64,000 nucleotides of DNA from Moniliella sp. 'wahieum'. Its lineage: Eukaryota > Basidiomycota > Moniliellomycetes > Moniliellales > Moniliellaceae. This document shows, one piece after another, positions 1 to 15,821 of the stretch (the stretch's first letter is position 1; each line of letters opens with the position of its first letter). The notes under the pieces are model-generated. The model saw nothing but the letters and a program-made list of their open reading frames with translations. It was not told the origin of the DNA and ran no database searches. The translations under genes were made by a program, and so were the position numbers. The DNA is taken from positions 449,001 through 513,000 of the forward strand of contig RSEE01000033.1 in assembly GCA_003971905.1 (NCBI GenBank). Reading direction: 5' to 3'.

Positions 1-1372
1 GCACCTCATCATTGTCGCAGTTCGCGTAAGTGCTTCCTCCACCTCTTTTACGAGCTTGTGTTTCCTGTTGGACTCTAATCCGTTTACCCGTCTGTATATT
101 GAAAGCCGACGTACACATTGCACCTTACCGTCAACTCGTTTGTAGCCAAGCTATACGCCAACTCGCTCCTTTCGACCCTCAACACCCGCACCATACAATC
201 ACGCCTATTGGGGCAAGATTCGTCTACTGGGAGCAAGGTTGCCACTAGAAGTCGTAGGTTCAGTGGAGACGAGGGAAGACAAACTGGTTTAGAGGAGAGC
301 AGGCATTCCCCCTCCCTGAATTGCATCGACCTGATATGCACCTACCTCTTTCCCAACGTCGGTCCCACAACGAACAAGCCAATGCAATACCCGAAGAGGT
401 AAACCCAAACGACGAAGTGGTGCAAATCACGACAGTACAGAAATGTTTGTCAGCTCGAGGCCGGAGCTGGTCCCTCCTTCCATGTTTGCTTCACAAGACG
501 TTGAGTTCAACCATTTGAACAGGCAGCGGAAACCAGAGGACGAAGAGAGCGTTCTGGGACAGTACGGAATGCCGGGACCAGCGCTCTCCCATCCCCAGCA
601 CGGAAAAGAGCCATTCACAGGATGCTTTCAGGCCATCTGCTTCTCTCTCGTCGTCGTGGCAAGAAGAAAAAAGCTGAGTGAGGGAAGAGTTGGAGAATCC
701 GCCAATTGACGCTTATAACGAAAAATATTCTGCCCTCGGATTGTTCCGTATAATACCTCAACTTGATTCCCAGTGTACCCCCCCTCCCCCTTCGTTTCCC
801 CCAGAAAAGGGGTGTGGCCATTCGTTTCCCCTTCCTTACAAGAGGGACCCTTTCTGCTGAATCCATCTGTCTCGATCATTGCCTGACCTTATAATTTTGG
901 GGGTAGTACTACTTACTCCTATAGGATATATACCTACAATATACACCGGTCGACGAGAGTGGACACGCCGCGCTTGCCCGACTGGCCTGACGATAGTAAA
1001 CGGTGAAATATGATGTTGGGACCATCAATTCCACAGCGGTAGTAGGCTACGACGCCTTTTATCCCCGGATCACTCTTCCTTTCTCCCCTCTTTGACCTTT
1101 CCGACCTTTCCGACATCGACACGTATAGTTTGCACCGACTTTTGTTCACCCGCCCCCCTCGTCACGCGTCAAGGTAGGCTCTCAGTCTTCAACCGAAACT
1201 ACCACACCACCTCCTTTTGGCATTGCTCTACTACTAATATTCAACGATGTTCCAGCAATACAGTTAGGTTTCCTTTTCGCGGGTTTGCATGTGAGAATAA
1301 GACTACTTACTGTACCAAGCTCGGTTTAAACCCGGTAAGACTATTGAAAAGAGTATTCTACAGATCACGTCT
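1..1372. other. No recognisable gene
   Basis: Only short overlapping open frames occur on both strands, none with a recognisable domain, signal peptide or convincing splice sites. Two pyrimidine-rich stretches (around 776-800 and 1076-1110) and several direct short repeats are present. Nothing here can be assigned a function. Confidence 0.5.
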
Positions 1373-1435
1373 ATTTCATTGACAGAGCTTAAGGCTGGGA
1401 CAGGGGGAACGCTACGTCTAACCTAACCGTTCATC
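1373..1435 (+). repeat. Short dispersed element, copy A
   Basis: The 30 bases at 1373-1402, with core GACAGAGCTTAAGGCTGG, recur exactly at 22473-22502, with one G fewer near 46043-46067, and in diverged form at 59703-59725. The about 33 bases after the core also resemble the flank of the 46 kb copy (both end in CGTTCATCT), so the element is longer than the core. It contains a CTTAAG palindrome. No open frame spans it. Nature unknown: it could be a short non-autonomous transposon end or a conserved non-coding sequence. Confidence 0.7.
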
Positions 1436-1466
1436 TTGCGGGGGTTACTTGGAAGCGCTACCAAGG

Positions 1467-2235
1467 TTAAGGAACCACCAGCGGGATCGCCAGGATATCA
1501 GGACCCTCCGGTTCTCGCCATCCGGTCCCGTACCCTAGGAAGCGCGTGTGGACACGGAGGAACGTGGTAGACATCCGAGCGAGGAACCATTTCCACTGAG
1601 ACGTCGTAGCCAACTCCTTCCAATGCGCAAACAACTTGCCCGCTGTCTTGGTGCCGTAGTATCCTCGCGCCGTCAAAACCAGGGGAAAAACGGCTCTTGA
1701 GTGCGTCCCTGGTACTTGGCGTTCTTGTCGCATTCTGCTTGTTCAAGCAGCCGAAGCAGCTCCTTCTCCGGGCGTTCCAAGGGGGTTGCGTTGCTCTCAT
1801 GCACCACCCTCCGGAACGCGCTCTGAGCCTCCGCGATCCCGTGTCGCGCAGCGTGTAGTCTACCTCCATTCCTGAGCCTCCGAGTGCTCCGGGCCCCATC
1901 ACGCGGTAGTCGGTGCGCTGCGTCCTCTGTCTCCTGCCATCTTCCTCCACCATAGGTTCGTTGCGGACGTGAGTGTCGGGGATGGAGCGTAGGAGCTGGA
2001 GAATGGGCTCCCGCACTGTCTCATGCAACGCACCAAACTTGGCCTGGGAGCGGGTGCAAGCCATGATGTGCTCCAGCGAGGACATGACGCCGCACTTGCA
2101 CATGCTGCGCGTGGTGCGGCACAGCGTTCGGAGCTGGAGACCAACCTGGACCTGCTGGTCAGAGAGCTTGAGGTACGGGACGGATGGAATGGCGGAGAGC
2201 CAGTTGTGGCTCAGCGGGTTGCTGTGCTCAACCAC
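1467..2235 (-). mobile_element. Remnant of a non-LTR (LINE-like) retrotransposon, reverse transcriptase C-terminus
   Basis: Read on the minus strand, the frame from 2235 shows the arrangement typical of the region after the polymerase domain in LINE-like proteins. There is a Cys-rich knuckle with C-x-C and H-x3-C spacing (MCKCG near 2100, EHIMAC near 2070), then ALHETVREPILQLL. The frame slips near 1700-1740 and continues as FFPLVLTARGYYGTKTA down to about 1500. No polymerase core (YADD box) or endonuclease domain lies upstream, so this is a 5'-truncated, decayed copy, as usual for LINE insertions. What is seen is the motif order; the LINE assignment is by analogy with known families. It is not expected to encode an active enzyme. 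Confidence 0.6.
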
Positions 2236-2360
2236 CGATTATATTAAAATCGCCCCGATCTGCACACTTTTACATCAGCTGACCGGTGCCACGTTCCAGC
2301 CCGCCCGCAAGCATCGGTGACATTACGTTCCCTCTCCAGCGTGGAATGGTGGCCCGGGAA

Positions 2361-2420
2361 ACGGTGGCTAAGGTGGCGACGCAGCACAGCTGGGGCTGAC
2401 CGGGCCGTAGGCCCGGTGCC
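2361..2420 (+). repeat. Hairpin-bearing repeat, copy 1
   Basis: An about 50-base segment containing a perfect 8-bp stem (ACCGGGCC, GTA loop, GGCCCGGT at 2399-2417) resembles 53962-54010. In that copy the same hairpin keeps pairing through a G-U pair. It lies just upstream, in minus-strand terms, of the LINE remnant and could belong to the same element, but the second copy has no such neighbour. Confidence 0.55.
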
Positions 2421-2678
2421 CTCCTTGTCATATATACTGTTGTCCTTTTTGCCGATCAACATTCTACCACTATATTACCACAGCACTAGGCCCCATCAAA
2501 ACCCGCATTTTGCGTCCTCTTCCAACAAGGCAAAGAGAGAGTCCTACCTAAGGACATAGTCCGTTGGGGAGAAGAGAGAAAGAGCGACAGAACAGAAATG
2601 GGGGTAGTGTCCACAGGTTGGTAACAGAGTAGGTATACTAGAAAATCCAAAGAAAAGTCCCCAGACGCGCAGCGCTCA

Positions 2679-5600
2679 CTACTCCTCTAATTCTTGGACC
2701 GTCAAGGCATGATGCCGAGTAAGCGAGAGTTTGAGCATCATGCCCACCGCATATGTCAGCGGATTGAGTGGTCGATGCTGGTACTGGTGGCAAGCCGCGA
2801 TGTACATTTTGCCCAAATCTTGGGCCAATGAGCCAGAGTACTTGCTAGACATTCGCATGAATTTCGCGAGGGGGCACCAGCTCGGACATCCATGGCTGAA
2901 GTAGCTTCTTAATCTCAACACGGGCCGTCTTGATTTCGCCGTACAACTCTACCCGGGATAGCAGGGTAACCCTGCATCATAGGCCAGATAATTCTTTAGA
3001 CGAGCCAAATCTGACATGAAAGACAGGTTACAGGTTAGTACGTTGCTTATTTCCTGCACACCAGTGATAAAAGTGCGTACCATGGGGGTGTCCACAACCT
3101 GCCAGCAGTCTTGCCCCTGTTGCTGCTGCTGCTGCTGCCCAGTCTCCTGTGATGTAGAGAAAAGAGGGATGAGTTACATTCCTGTTTAGAGGAATGGGGT
3201 ATCTTCTTGTCGCGCGGGTGATGCTCAGCTGCATCCTCAGTATCAACCCGATTCGTGTCATTATCCTGGTGTTCTTCAGGGGACACGGGCCTGGCTTCAA
3301 ACCCAGGGAGCGGCTTTCCCCAAATATACACCCCAAAGCACCAGTGGTCCTGTTTCGAATGGGATATACTCATGCTGGGATGATCAAAGATCCAGTATTC
3401 ACGATGCTCTCCATCGCGTCCCAGGGAGCGGAAACGAAGGTCATAAACGCGTTCGAAATGGAACCTTGTGACCTCGGTCTTTTGCAAGAGGAAGATGCGT
3501 TCGCGAAATTGCCGATGCATGCTTTCTCGCTTCGTTCGATCCTTTTTTGACTCCCCTTCGATTTCTTCAAGGCGGCTGGTCAGGGGGTAGAGCATGGGAA
3601 ATTCAGTAAGAGGGTACTTGCTCCGAATCGCATCCAACTCCTGATCCAGTTCCTCGATTTGTTCCATTCGATCGCCAGCCCGGTTGTGGATGGCCTCACA
3701 CAACACAGGGTGTTGCAGGGCGACCACTATGAGCGACTTGAGCAAACTAATTTTGCGTTCCAGTCCGGGTGGTCTCGGTGGAAGAGGCAATAATGACTGA
3801 TCAGGTTCTTCAAAAGTAGCAGTAGTGATGATGCCGTCTTCAGATTCTTCGATCAATTCTTGCCCTTCTTTTGCCGTTTCGAGCTCAGACCGTCGCCCAG
3901 ACTCCAGATCGGAGTCAGTTTCCGACATTGGCATGCTCTCTTGAGCATTCGGAGAAGGTGGCGGAGTCAAGTCGGAATCAGGCTCACTCCACATTCCAGA
4001 TTGTACAAGCTGCGCCTCGGTGTCGTCCAAAGGTACAATGGCAGGTTTGTGTTGCACACTCTGGTTTTCGTTTGGAAAATGATCGGGCAACTCGGTAAGA
4101 TCCGAAATTTCACTAATAGAAGGGCTGGGAGAGAGAGACTTGTCGTGTGTGTTGGCATGTCGAGAGCGGGTTAAGGGTCTGGTGGGCCGTTTCCAAATCG
4201 GGTTAGACCCAGCGTTCGGATGTGAGGCGAATGCCGATGATCGCGGCGAGTCGGGCCAAGGGAAGGGGACTGGTGGCGAAGACGGCGCGAACGGCGTTGG
4301 CCGTTGCCGGAATCATCTTCTTCCGACAGGGCCTCGCTCAAGCGCTCATTCGAGTTGTGCTGATGTGAACCAACGCTCCTCCTGGGATGGGGACTGGTGG
4401 CGAAGACGACGCGAACGACGTTTGCCACTGTTGGAATCGTTGTCGTTTTCCGCCATGCTTTCGCTCAAACGCTCATTCCAATTCTGCTGACTTGAGGGCA
4501 AGTTCTCCTGCTCCCACATGTCGTCATTGCTGCCATCACGAAGTTGGTCCGGGTCGAGCCGCGGGTGTTTCCGCAAGACTCGTCCGGTTTGTGTGATATG
4601 CGTGGGAGAAGAGCGGTCATCTTCCGAAGAAGATTCACACTTTTGGTCTTCAGGTTCACGTGGAGGCTCAGCTCGGTAAGATCTTCGATCTGAACGTTGT
4701 ACGTCTTGATAATATTCGCCAGTTCCTCCCAAAGCTGAAACTCGGTCACTTTGGCCACCGGATCCTGTTTTCCACGGGATCGTTTGCCACCTTTTCGCTT
4801 CGAAGGCTGTGTGGTTTGGACACCCAGGCGCGAGCGCAGGCTGTTGACAAAGTGGGACCACATGAGGTTGTGTAGTGCTTGAGCCGGCTTGCTCGCCAAC
4901 TCCTGGCCCCCGTAAAGTTAGGGATAGAGAGCCTGTCTGGGACTGAGCTGAGTTGTTTGTCAGGAAATCCACATATGACGGCCACAATATGGGTAAGGAG
5001 CGTGTCAACCACATCATGGCTCCAGCTTTCAAACACATTGAGTGAATGCAAGACACGCATCGGGAGGCCAAGGTGGAGCGAAAATGAATCAACGCCTCAT
5101 AAACTTCCACTCGCGCCATGACGTTGTTATATGGCAGTTCGGTCGGTACCGGAAAAGACACCGGCAACGGTGGCGCGAGTTCCGGTTGGATAGGGTCATA
5201 GTGAGAGAGGATTTCGTGCGACTTGACCAAGTTTCGCCGGTCCAAGACTGGGACATTCGAAGCCATACGACACTTTGGGCATTGCAACGTATATACGACC
5301 CGTCCTGATTGGTAGTGCTGCTAAAGGCCGAAGAAAATGGGGCGAGAGTAGGATCATTCCCAGCAACCTCCCGCAAGTAGTCTCGACAGAAGACTTGGTT
5401 GCAGGACCTACCGTGGAGCGGGGAAGGCCTGCAACTAAAAAGGGGGCGGGAGCAGGCGTTGCTTGATGGCCGTCACACCAACCAGGTAGATGAGCAAGTG
5501 CGATGGTTGGGGGGAGGAGGAGGAGGCTGGAGGAGAGCGGGTGCACGAATGGGGCAGGGGGGTGAAAGGGGGGATTGTCGCGGTTCGGAAGGGAAGCAGC

Positions 5601-6115
5601 CGCATTCATCCCCAAGGGAGCGAACGCTGTTGGAGATACTGTGGAATGGGCGGTGGTACAGGCGTTGGTGTTGGGATAGTGGGGAAGGCCGCGAGAAGGG
5701 GGGAACATGGGCCGCGTGGCGGGCGTGGAAGGACATGTTGGGTGCTTGTGCAGGCATGGCCATATTGGGTGGGTGGGAGGGTAGGCAGCCAAAGGCGGGC
5801 CGGGGGCTCTGCCCGAGCTGAAAGCGCGAAAGGAGTCCGAGTCCGAGTGGGAGATGAGCATGGCAGCGTCGCGTGGCGCAGCCGGAAAGACGAGGGCGGG
5901 AGGTGCGAATGCATGCCCGAGGGAGGCGCTGACCACGCCGGCGCCGGCGCAGGAGCAGGAGCAGGAGCAGGAACGGGAGCGGCGTGTCGCGGGGTGGCCG
6001 TGCTGCGGGTAAGGAGGAAGGGCGGGGCGGGTACATGCGCACGAGGCTCGACTGGCGGGGGCAGCACAGCACGAGGTGGTGGCCAGAGAATCAGAGCGGG
6101 TGCTGGGTCGCCCAT
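2679..6115 (-). CDS. Putative DDT/WHIM-type chromatin protein
   Basis: One long reading path runs from an ATG at 6115 to the stop at 2679. The N-terminus is Pro/Ala-rich (6115 to about 5430). A Cys-containing patch follows (FCRDYLREV, then LQCPKCRM near 5290). Next is a helical stretch resembling a DDT domain (NVMARVEVYEALIHF, then SWSHDVVDTLLTHI, 5140-4960). After an acidic/basic linker comes FRSLGRDGEHREYWIFD (about 3420), which resembles the D-TOX/WHIM signature of ISWI-partner proteins. The C-terminus is helical. An intron near 3006-3060 has an ACTAAC branch point; others are probable near 5430 and 3180. The frame slips at least eight times, mostly at C or G runs. DDT and WHIM domains usually bind ISWI ATPases and linker DNA, so a chromatin-remodelling role is inferred. 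The N-terminal start and the domain names are tentative. Confidence 0.5.
4250..4490 (-). repeat. Internal tandem duplication in the DDT/WHIM-like gene
   Basis: Two neighbouring segments of about 110 bases (4250-4362 and 4381-4490) encode near-identical peptides of the form N-x-NERLSE followed by an acidic run and RRSRRLRHQSPS. They fall in the predicted disordered linker. The repeat looks like a short recent duplication within the coding sequence. Confidence 0.75.
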
Positions 6116-6762
6116 TTACCAGCCACTGCGCGCTTGCGGCGCTCGTGACCGCGTGACAGAAGTGACGTCACGCGTCGCGCGTCCCGCCGCTACCGAATTG
6201 AAATGTCGCAGCGGGCGTTCCTAAGGCAGAAGGCGAAATGAAATGGCTTGAGGCGCCCCAGCCCTGCCGTGGCTACCGGTTAGCCCGCCGCGCCGCACCA
6301 AAGACTGCCATTAATGGGGTGGGGCGCCCGCACTTTGGGCATGCCTTCTTGTCTGACAGGCTAGCTGCTCCTGCTCGCCTCCCCATACGTCGTTGCGAGC
6401 TGGACAGCATCTGTGTTGGGCGCCCTTTGGTATTTGACGCAGCCAGGTGCTAACTACCCCGCCCCCCGCAAAACAGAAAACAAAAACAAAAACAAAATAA
6501 ATTCCAATTCCAACGCCCGAGCCAAGCCAAGCCACCGAGCCGGTGAGCCACCGCCATGCGAAGCAGGCCAGGAAACAGTCGATCGCAATCCCATTTCACG
6601 TACAGGACCACCCCTCAGCCGCCGCAGCAGCAGCGCCACCACCACCACTGCCATCACCACATTGAGCGCCCCCGCTCTATCTGGCCCACAACACGGCGCA
6701 TCAGGGGCTGCGCATAACTCTTGTGGCGACGCTGCCCCCGCCCGCTCGCTCACTCTCCGCCC
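6116..6762. promoter_or_regulatory. Shared divergent upstream region
   Basis: About 650 bases separate the divergent starts at 6115 and 6763. The stretch holds a TGACGTCA site (6163-6170, CRE/ATF-like), an A-rich tract (6472-6505) and CA/CCG-rich sequence close to the plus-strand start. No gene is visible. Regulation of both neighbours from here is inferred from layout only. Confidence 0.4.
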
Positions 6763-9700
6763 ATGACGCCCACATCGGTCGCTGCGCCTCCCAAGCGCAA
6801 GTGGGAGGACCTTACCGTGCTTGATGCACTGCCCTTTCCCCACACCAAGCATCCCCGTCTCGCCGACCCTTGTCCGCCTCAAACCCGACACACCCTGTCC
6901 CTGCACCCTCTGCCGGTTCGCCTGCCGTGATCTCTCCCCCGGCACCGACCAGCATCGCCTCGGCTGCCACCACGCCCGCGGTCCAAATACCTCGTCGCCA
7001 ACTCAATTTGTTTTGGCCCGCCCATCATCCCCCCCCCCACCGCCACCGTCACAATCTCGCATACCTTCCCACCAAAATAATTCTCCGCGCGCTGCTCCAG
7101 CCGACTCTCCCACCCCATCATCTGCCGCCCGAGCTCGAGCGCTCGCATTGATGCGGCTCGTCGATGATGTCCAGAACGAGCCGGGTATCGCTGCCTTGCA
7201 AGACGATCGAGGAACCACCGAAGGTGGCATACCGGCAACAGCCAAGCATCTGGTTGCTTGGTCTTGTGATGACCTCATCGCCTTTGCTGACACTCGGGAG
7301 GCCGCCCCACCACACCCCCCTCGACCCTGTATTTCGCTCGTCCCGGCTGTGGTACATAAGCACCAGACTCCCTCTTCTTCACGGTCACCGGTACACCCTT
7401 CTTTTGCTCATCGGCTTGATCCGCCATCACTGCATTTCAGCTCAGCGCCATCGACGCATGGGACACTAATGAACCGACTGGGACAGCACTTCCCTTTGAC
7501 CCTCAACGAGGCCCCCTGTCGGGCCTGCTTGAGCCGACTCAGTACCTTCTCCCTTCCCATCCGCACAGTGAGACGCATAACCTCCCCGCCACTGCGCACC
7601 AGGGGACAACCCCAAATTTCCCTCATCCAGCGTTGGATTCATCCGCCCTAGCAGGAGCTAGGTTAGTGTCTTTCAGCCCTCAGGCCGCACCTTGGTCGCT
7701 TATTTCCCGCCTCGTCATGCCTGCACCCACATTCCCCTTGGTCGCCTTTGTATTTGGTCTCGAGGCAAGTCGGGGGCGCAGAACGATTGGGCGCTGGTTC
7801 AGCAGTTGGTATCCAACACATCTTGTTTGGCCACAGCTTCCTTTGCCTCTCCGGTTCTGCTACATGACCCCGCCTTTGGGGAACTTTTTGGGGACCCGCA
7901 ATTGGCGAGTGGGAATGAACACCGTGCCTCAGCCCGCACCGCAGTGAGGCCTTGGTCAAGACCAATGAGGCGATCGACCAATTGTCGGACGAACCTATGG
8001 AGCTCTGTTGGCTTGGTCTGGGCCGGCGACCTATGCTAGACCCATTTTATCTGCACCATCGTCACGCACGCCTGTCCGAGGGCCGCAGTTCCTTTCCGCG
8101 GTCGCAAAGGGGAGAAGAAGAAGCGTTTGTTCTTGTTGGATCGCACGGGAAGGTGTATCAGTTCCATCGCCTGGCGCGATGGGCAAGGAAGGGAACATGC
8201 CCTCGCCTTTTCACCATCATCGAGGCCAGTTTATTGGGCGCCTCCTTGCATCTTCCCAAGTGCCGGGGGCGGTGGACGCGCCCCTGTCGTCGCCAAGAAG
8301 CTACGTGAATGCAAACTCGGAGTTGTATGCGCCTAGAGAAGTGGTACGGTGTAGCATTGCACTGGTCAAGGAGAGCAACTCGCTCTTGGTCGCGCTGCAA
8401 ACACGAGCACTACCCCTCATCCCTATCTACCAATACGCCAGGCGATCCTCGTGAGTTGACTCCGGCATGCTCTTGTCTTGATACTCACCCTTCTTTCTTG
8501 TAGCATTAGCTTTTGCATGAACCACGACCTTCCTGTGGGCATCGGCGTTGGCGGCGGAGTTGACGGAACAGTATACCCAACCAGTCCCACTCCATTGATC
8601 CATGGGAGGAGGCCATCTGGTGACCGAGGTCAAGCTCACATGGTCTCTCGATGGGGCGGGCGGCGGCATTATGCGTACCTGTCCTCTTGCCCCAGTCTGG
8701 CCAATCTCGTTTGCGATTGCCACGAACAGTCGAACGCCCCTCGTGCGGAAACGACTCGCTCGAGTCTTCCTCCTCGCCCCTCATCCGGCAGTGCACCCGC
8801 AACATAATGTTGCGAAGACTCGGCGGTGCTGCTGGGTATCCAAGATATCCAGCTCGTCAACCTGCCAATGTCTGAGACCAGGGATGCATGGCCTTCCCCT
8901 GCCAACTCATCTGGCTTGGCGCTGTGTGTAGCGTTGAACACTGCCACTCCTGTCTCTCTGCCCGTACCGGACGGATCCTCCACGGAGAAACACGTCCCCT
9001 CGGAAAGCCAAGAGCCAGTTGCTGCATTGTCACCATCGGGAACGCGACTGGTTTCATGGGAGCTCAAAGCAGTGCAACCGCGGAACGAGCTGTCCCAAGC
9101 GTTCCATTATCTTGGTAACCACAGTCCCGTGATGAAGGAGACGTCGGATACAAATACCACGCTTCTTCCTCCCTTTTCCCAGGCCAGTGGCAACGAGGGG
9201 GAGGAGTCCGATTGGACAACAACCTATTGAGCGACAAGGAACTGGACAAGGCGGTTGTACACTTTCTTCCGCTCCCCAGTGGTTTTGCGACGATGCGGTT
9301 CAATTTGTTCATGGTGTCGGACGAGGCGATGGTGATTCCGATAGGAGAGGGGGGCTGCTTCACCCGTGGTGCCCTTTACCGGACGTGGTCAGCGATGCTT
9401 CCCATTCTCCACGATGGCAGTGGTACATGGTCGTCTCGATTGTGTGCCTGCGTTCTCGAGTGACTTTAGCTTTTTTGCCCAGCTTAGCTCGAACGGTAAG
9501 CTTATCCTTCAGCGAAGTTGGCCTGATGTCAAGAAAGATCAGGGATCCCGTTTAAGGGAGCTGCAAGAGTCGAGTATGGCACTCTTGGCTCGGAGGCAAG
9601 GGGCGTCCTATCAAGATGTATGTCTGTTGCGGGACTTGACTAAGGCAGCCCAGGGCCACCGCGGAGCAAAAACGCTATTGGAGCTAGCCAGCATCGTTTT

Positions 9701-11027
9701 GTTCTTTGACCAATCTCAGAGGTTGGCACGAGCCAATGTGGAGCTACTTACCGCGGCGGAGACGGCGATGACGCCCAAGAGCGATAGATACTATGTCATT
9801 GACCATGTATGGACCTTGCTCCACTTTCCGAATGGGTTAGTGAACAACTCTGTTTCCTCTTCCCTCGCCCTGCTTCATGTTGAAGTGGAGGAGGATGCTC
9901 ATACTGCCCCCGGGGAAAGGGTGTGGGAGGAGGAGGATTCTTGCTTATGGGTACGCTCCCTTCTTAGCCCCATGGGGTGCGATCTATGGCTCCGGGCGGT
10001 GCGGCATGTCCTGGCGTTCCACCAGTCGCTCAGGAGGGGGAACTCCAACGCTCCGCCACAGGCGCAGGAGTTCATCGACTTGCTTCCCCCACGCTGCGCA
10101 GCCGGGCCGCCGGGTTTTCTGGACCACACGGCCAAAAAGTGAGTGTACAGCGGGTTGCGACGGAGCAAGCGGCGCTGGTGCCGCCCCTGACCAAGTCCCA
10201 TGGCTGGAGCCGGCTGTGCTTACAACTTTGCTTGATCAGGCCAAGGTGGTGTCGCACCTGCTCCTGCAACAGGCACGGCATGCAGTGCTCGACCTCGCTG
10301 CCGTGGCACAGACCTTGGAGGCTCAGAAGGCTGCTGTAGGCGAGGTGGTGGGCCTGTGTGGGACCCGCGGCCCAAGCAGACTGGGTCTGGCACCAACGCG
10401 CTGCCGCCGCTATTTCGCATACTAGCGCAGGCGGACAATGGGTGCATCCAAGATGGATTGGCGCTCCTGCTGGAGCCGCAGGGGGTGGGGGAAAAAGACT
10501 GGGACGTGGAGTGGATGCGGCCAGTGGACGCGCGCGGACGGACGCGATGCTGGATGCGCGAGGGGTGGGCGACCTGGCTGTGCGGCCGCCACCACGCGAC
10601 ATGCTGACCAAGGAGCGCTTGCCCTTGCGCCAGCCGTGGCCGTAGCGCCGGCCGTGTCCGCTGCGCCGGCCCTACCGGCGGTCACACCGGGCGGGGGCTT
10701 GGACGCGTTGGTACCCACGCCTGCCGCGGTGGCGGTGGCGAGGCTGCTGCGCCGACGGCGCAGGAGTATGCTGGGGATCTGCACCGCCTGTGGTGGACTG
10801 ACGCGCGCTTGGAGCGGCGGGGCGTTTGGGCCGGCGTGTCTGTGCGGGGGGCGCTGGTTTGGGCTCTAGCCGCCGCGGACGGCGCCACGGCCTCGGGCGG
10901 CGTTGTGTGCTGTTGCGGGCACCCCAATTCTGGCGCGGAGGGCATAGATGCCCTGCGCCAGCGTCGGCACGAGAGGATGCCAGGGGCAAATAACCCTTCA
11001 TCGAGTCGGTCATCGATAATCCGGTAA
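6763..11027 (+). CDS. Large uncharacterised protein
   Basis: A reading path starts at the ATG at 6763 (MTPTSVAAPPKRKWEDL) and ends at the TAA at 11025-11027. The N-terminal third is Pro/Ser/Ala-rich and probably disordered. A clear intron lies at 8450-8502 (GTGAGT..TTGTAG), and splicing joins SYVNANSELYAPREVV.. to ISFCMNHDLPVG in frame. The longest uninterrupted part (9366-10142) is helical and contains QDVCLLRDLTKAAQG and DRYYVIDHVWTLLHFP. The C-terminus reads DLHRLWWTDARLERRGVW and ends in a Cys/Gly patch and basic tail. The frame slips about ten times, mostly consistent with a single missing base. I do not recognise the family. It has no signal peptide or membrane segment and is probably a soluble nuclear or cytosolic protein. 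It could also be two genes, with a break near 7650-7700. Confidence 0.45.
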
Positions 11028-11310
11028 TGCAATGGCATTCGAGAGGGTCACGTGGACAGGCTCATAGTCGGGGAACCGAAGCTACACGCTGCCGGGGTGA
11101 CCGGTGACCGGCCAGGTGACCACTGGCACGCTGCTTTTAAACTAGCAGGCCGGGTAATACGCGTCTGAGGTGGCCCCTGTGAGCCACAGACTCGCCTGTG
11201 CCTTTGTCGGGCGGTCCCCGACGCCACCACCGTCCCCTGCCACCCGCGCCCACCATCCAGCCCTCCTCCGCTCCACCATCTCGGCTCCCGCCCCACTCCG
11301 GCGCCCTCCG
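11028..11310 (+). promoter_or_regulatory. RecQ gene upstream region with MCB-like box
   Basis: Between the stop of the preceding gene and the RecQ start lie a CACGTG E-box (about 11050), several GGTGACC-like repeats (11097-11130) and ACGCGT at 11159-11164. ACGCGT is the MluI cell-cycle box bound by MBF in fungi, which drives G1/S genes including DNA replication and repair genes. Its position 150 bases before the start of a DNA helicase gene is suggestive; use is inferred. Confidence 0.4.
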
Positions 11311-15505
<4,195 letters not shown>

Positions 15506-15821
15506 GCTCTATTACTTGGTACAACACCTATGTATATCGATGATACCCTCCCCCCTTTTTTCCCGCAGTCACACTGCTTTCTCCCTCCCCTTTTCGAGCG
15601 AGAGTGCAAGATAGGTCAAGTTGTATATCGTCTTCGGATGCTAGTCTAGATGCGAGAGAGACGAACGGAGTGGCTGCGCTGTGTGTAGCAGAGAAATGCT
15701 ATTATCCCTGTATGGTATGACTCCATGCCGTACTCAAACGGGCAAGTTTTGAACGCAGGATACGCGCGTGTTCCTCAAAAGGGAACAGGAACAGGGCGAT
15801 GACCAACATGTTTGGTTACGG
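15506..15821. other. Convergent intergenic spacer
   Basis: A spacer between the convergent ends of the RecQ and Pbn1 genes. It holds pyrimidine-rich sequence (15541-15600) and a GGGAACAGGAACAGGG repeat near 15781-15797. No gene or RNA is recognisable. Confidence 0.5.
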
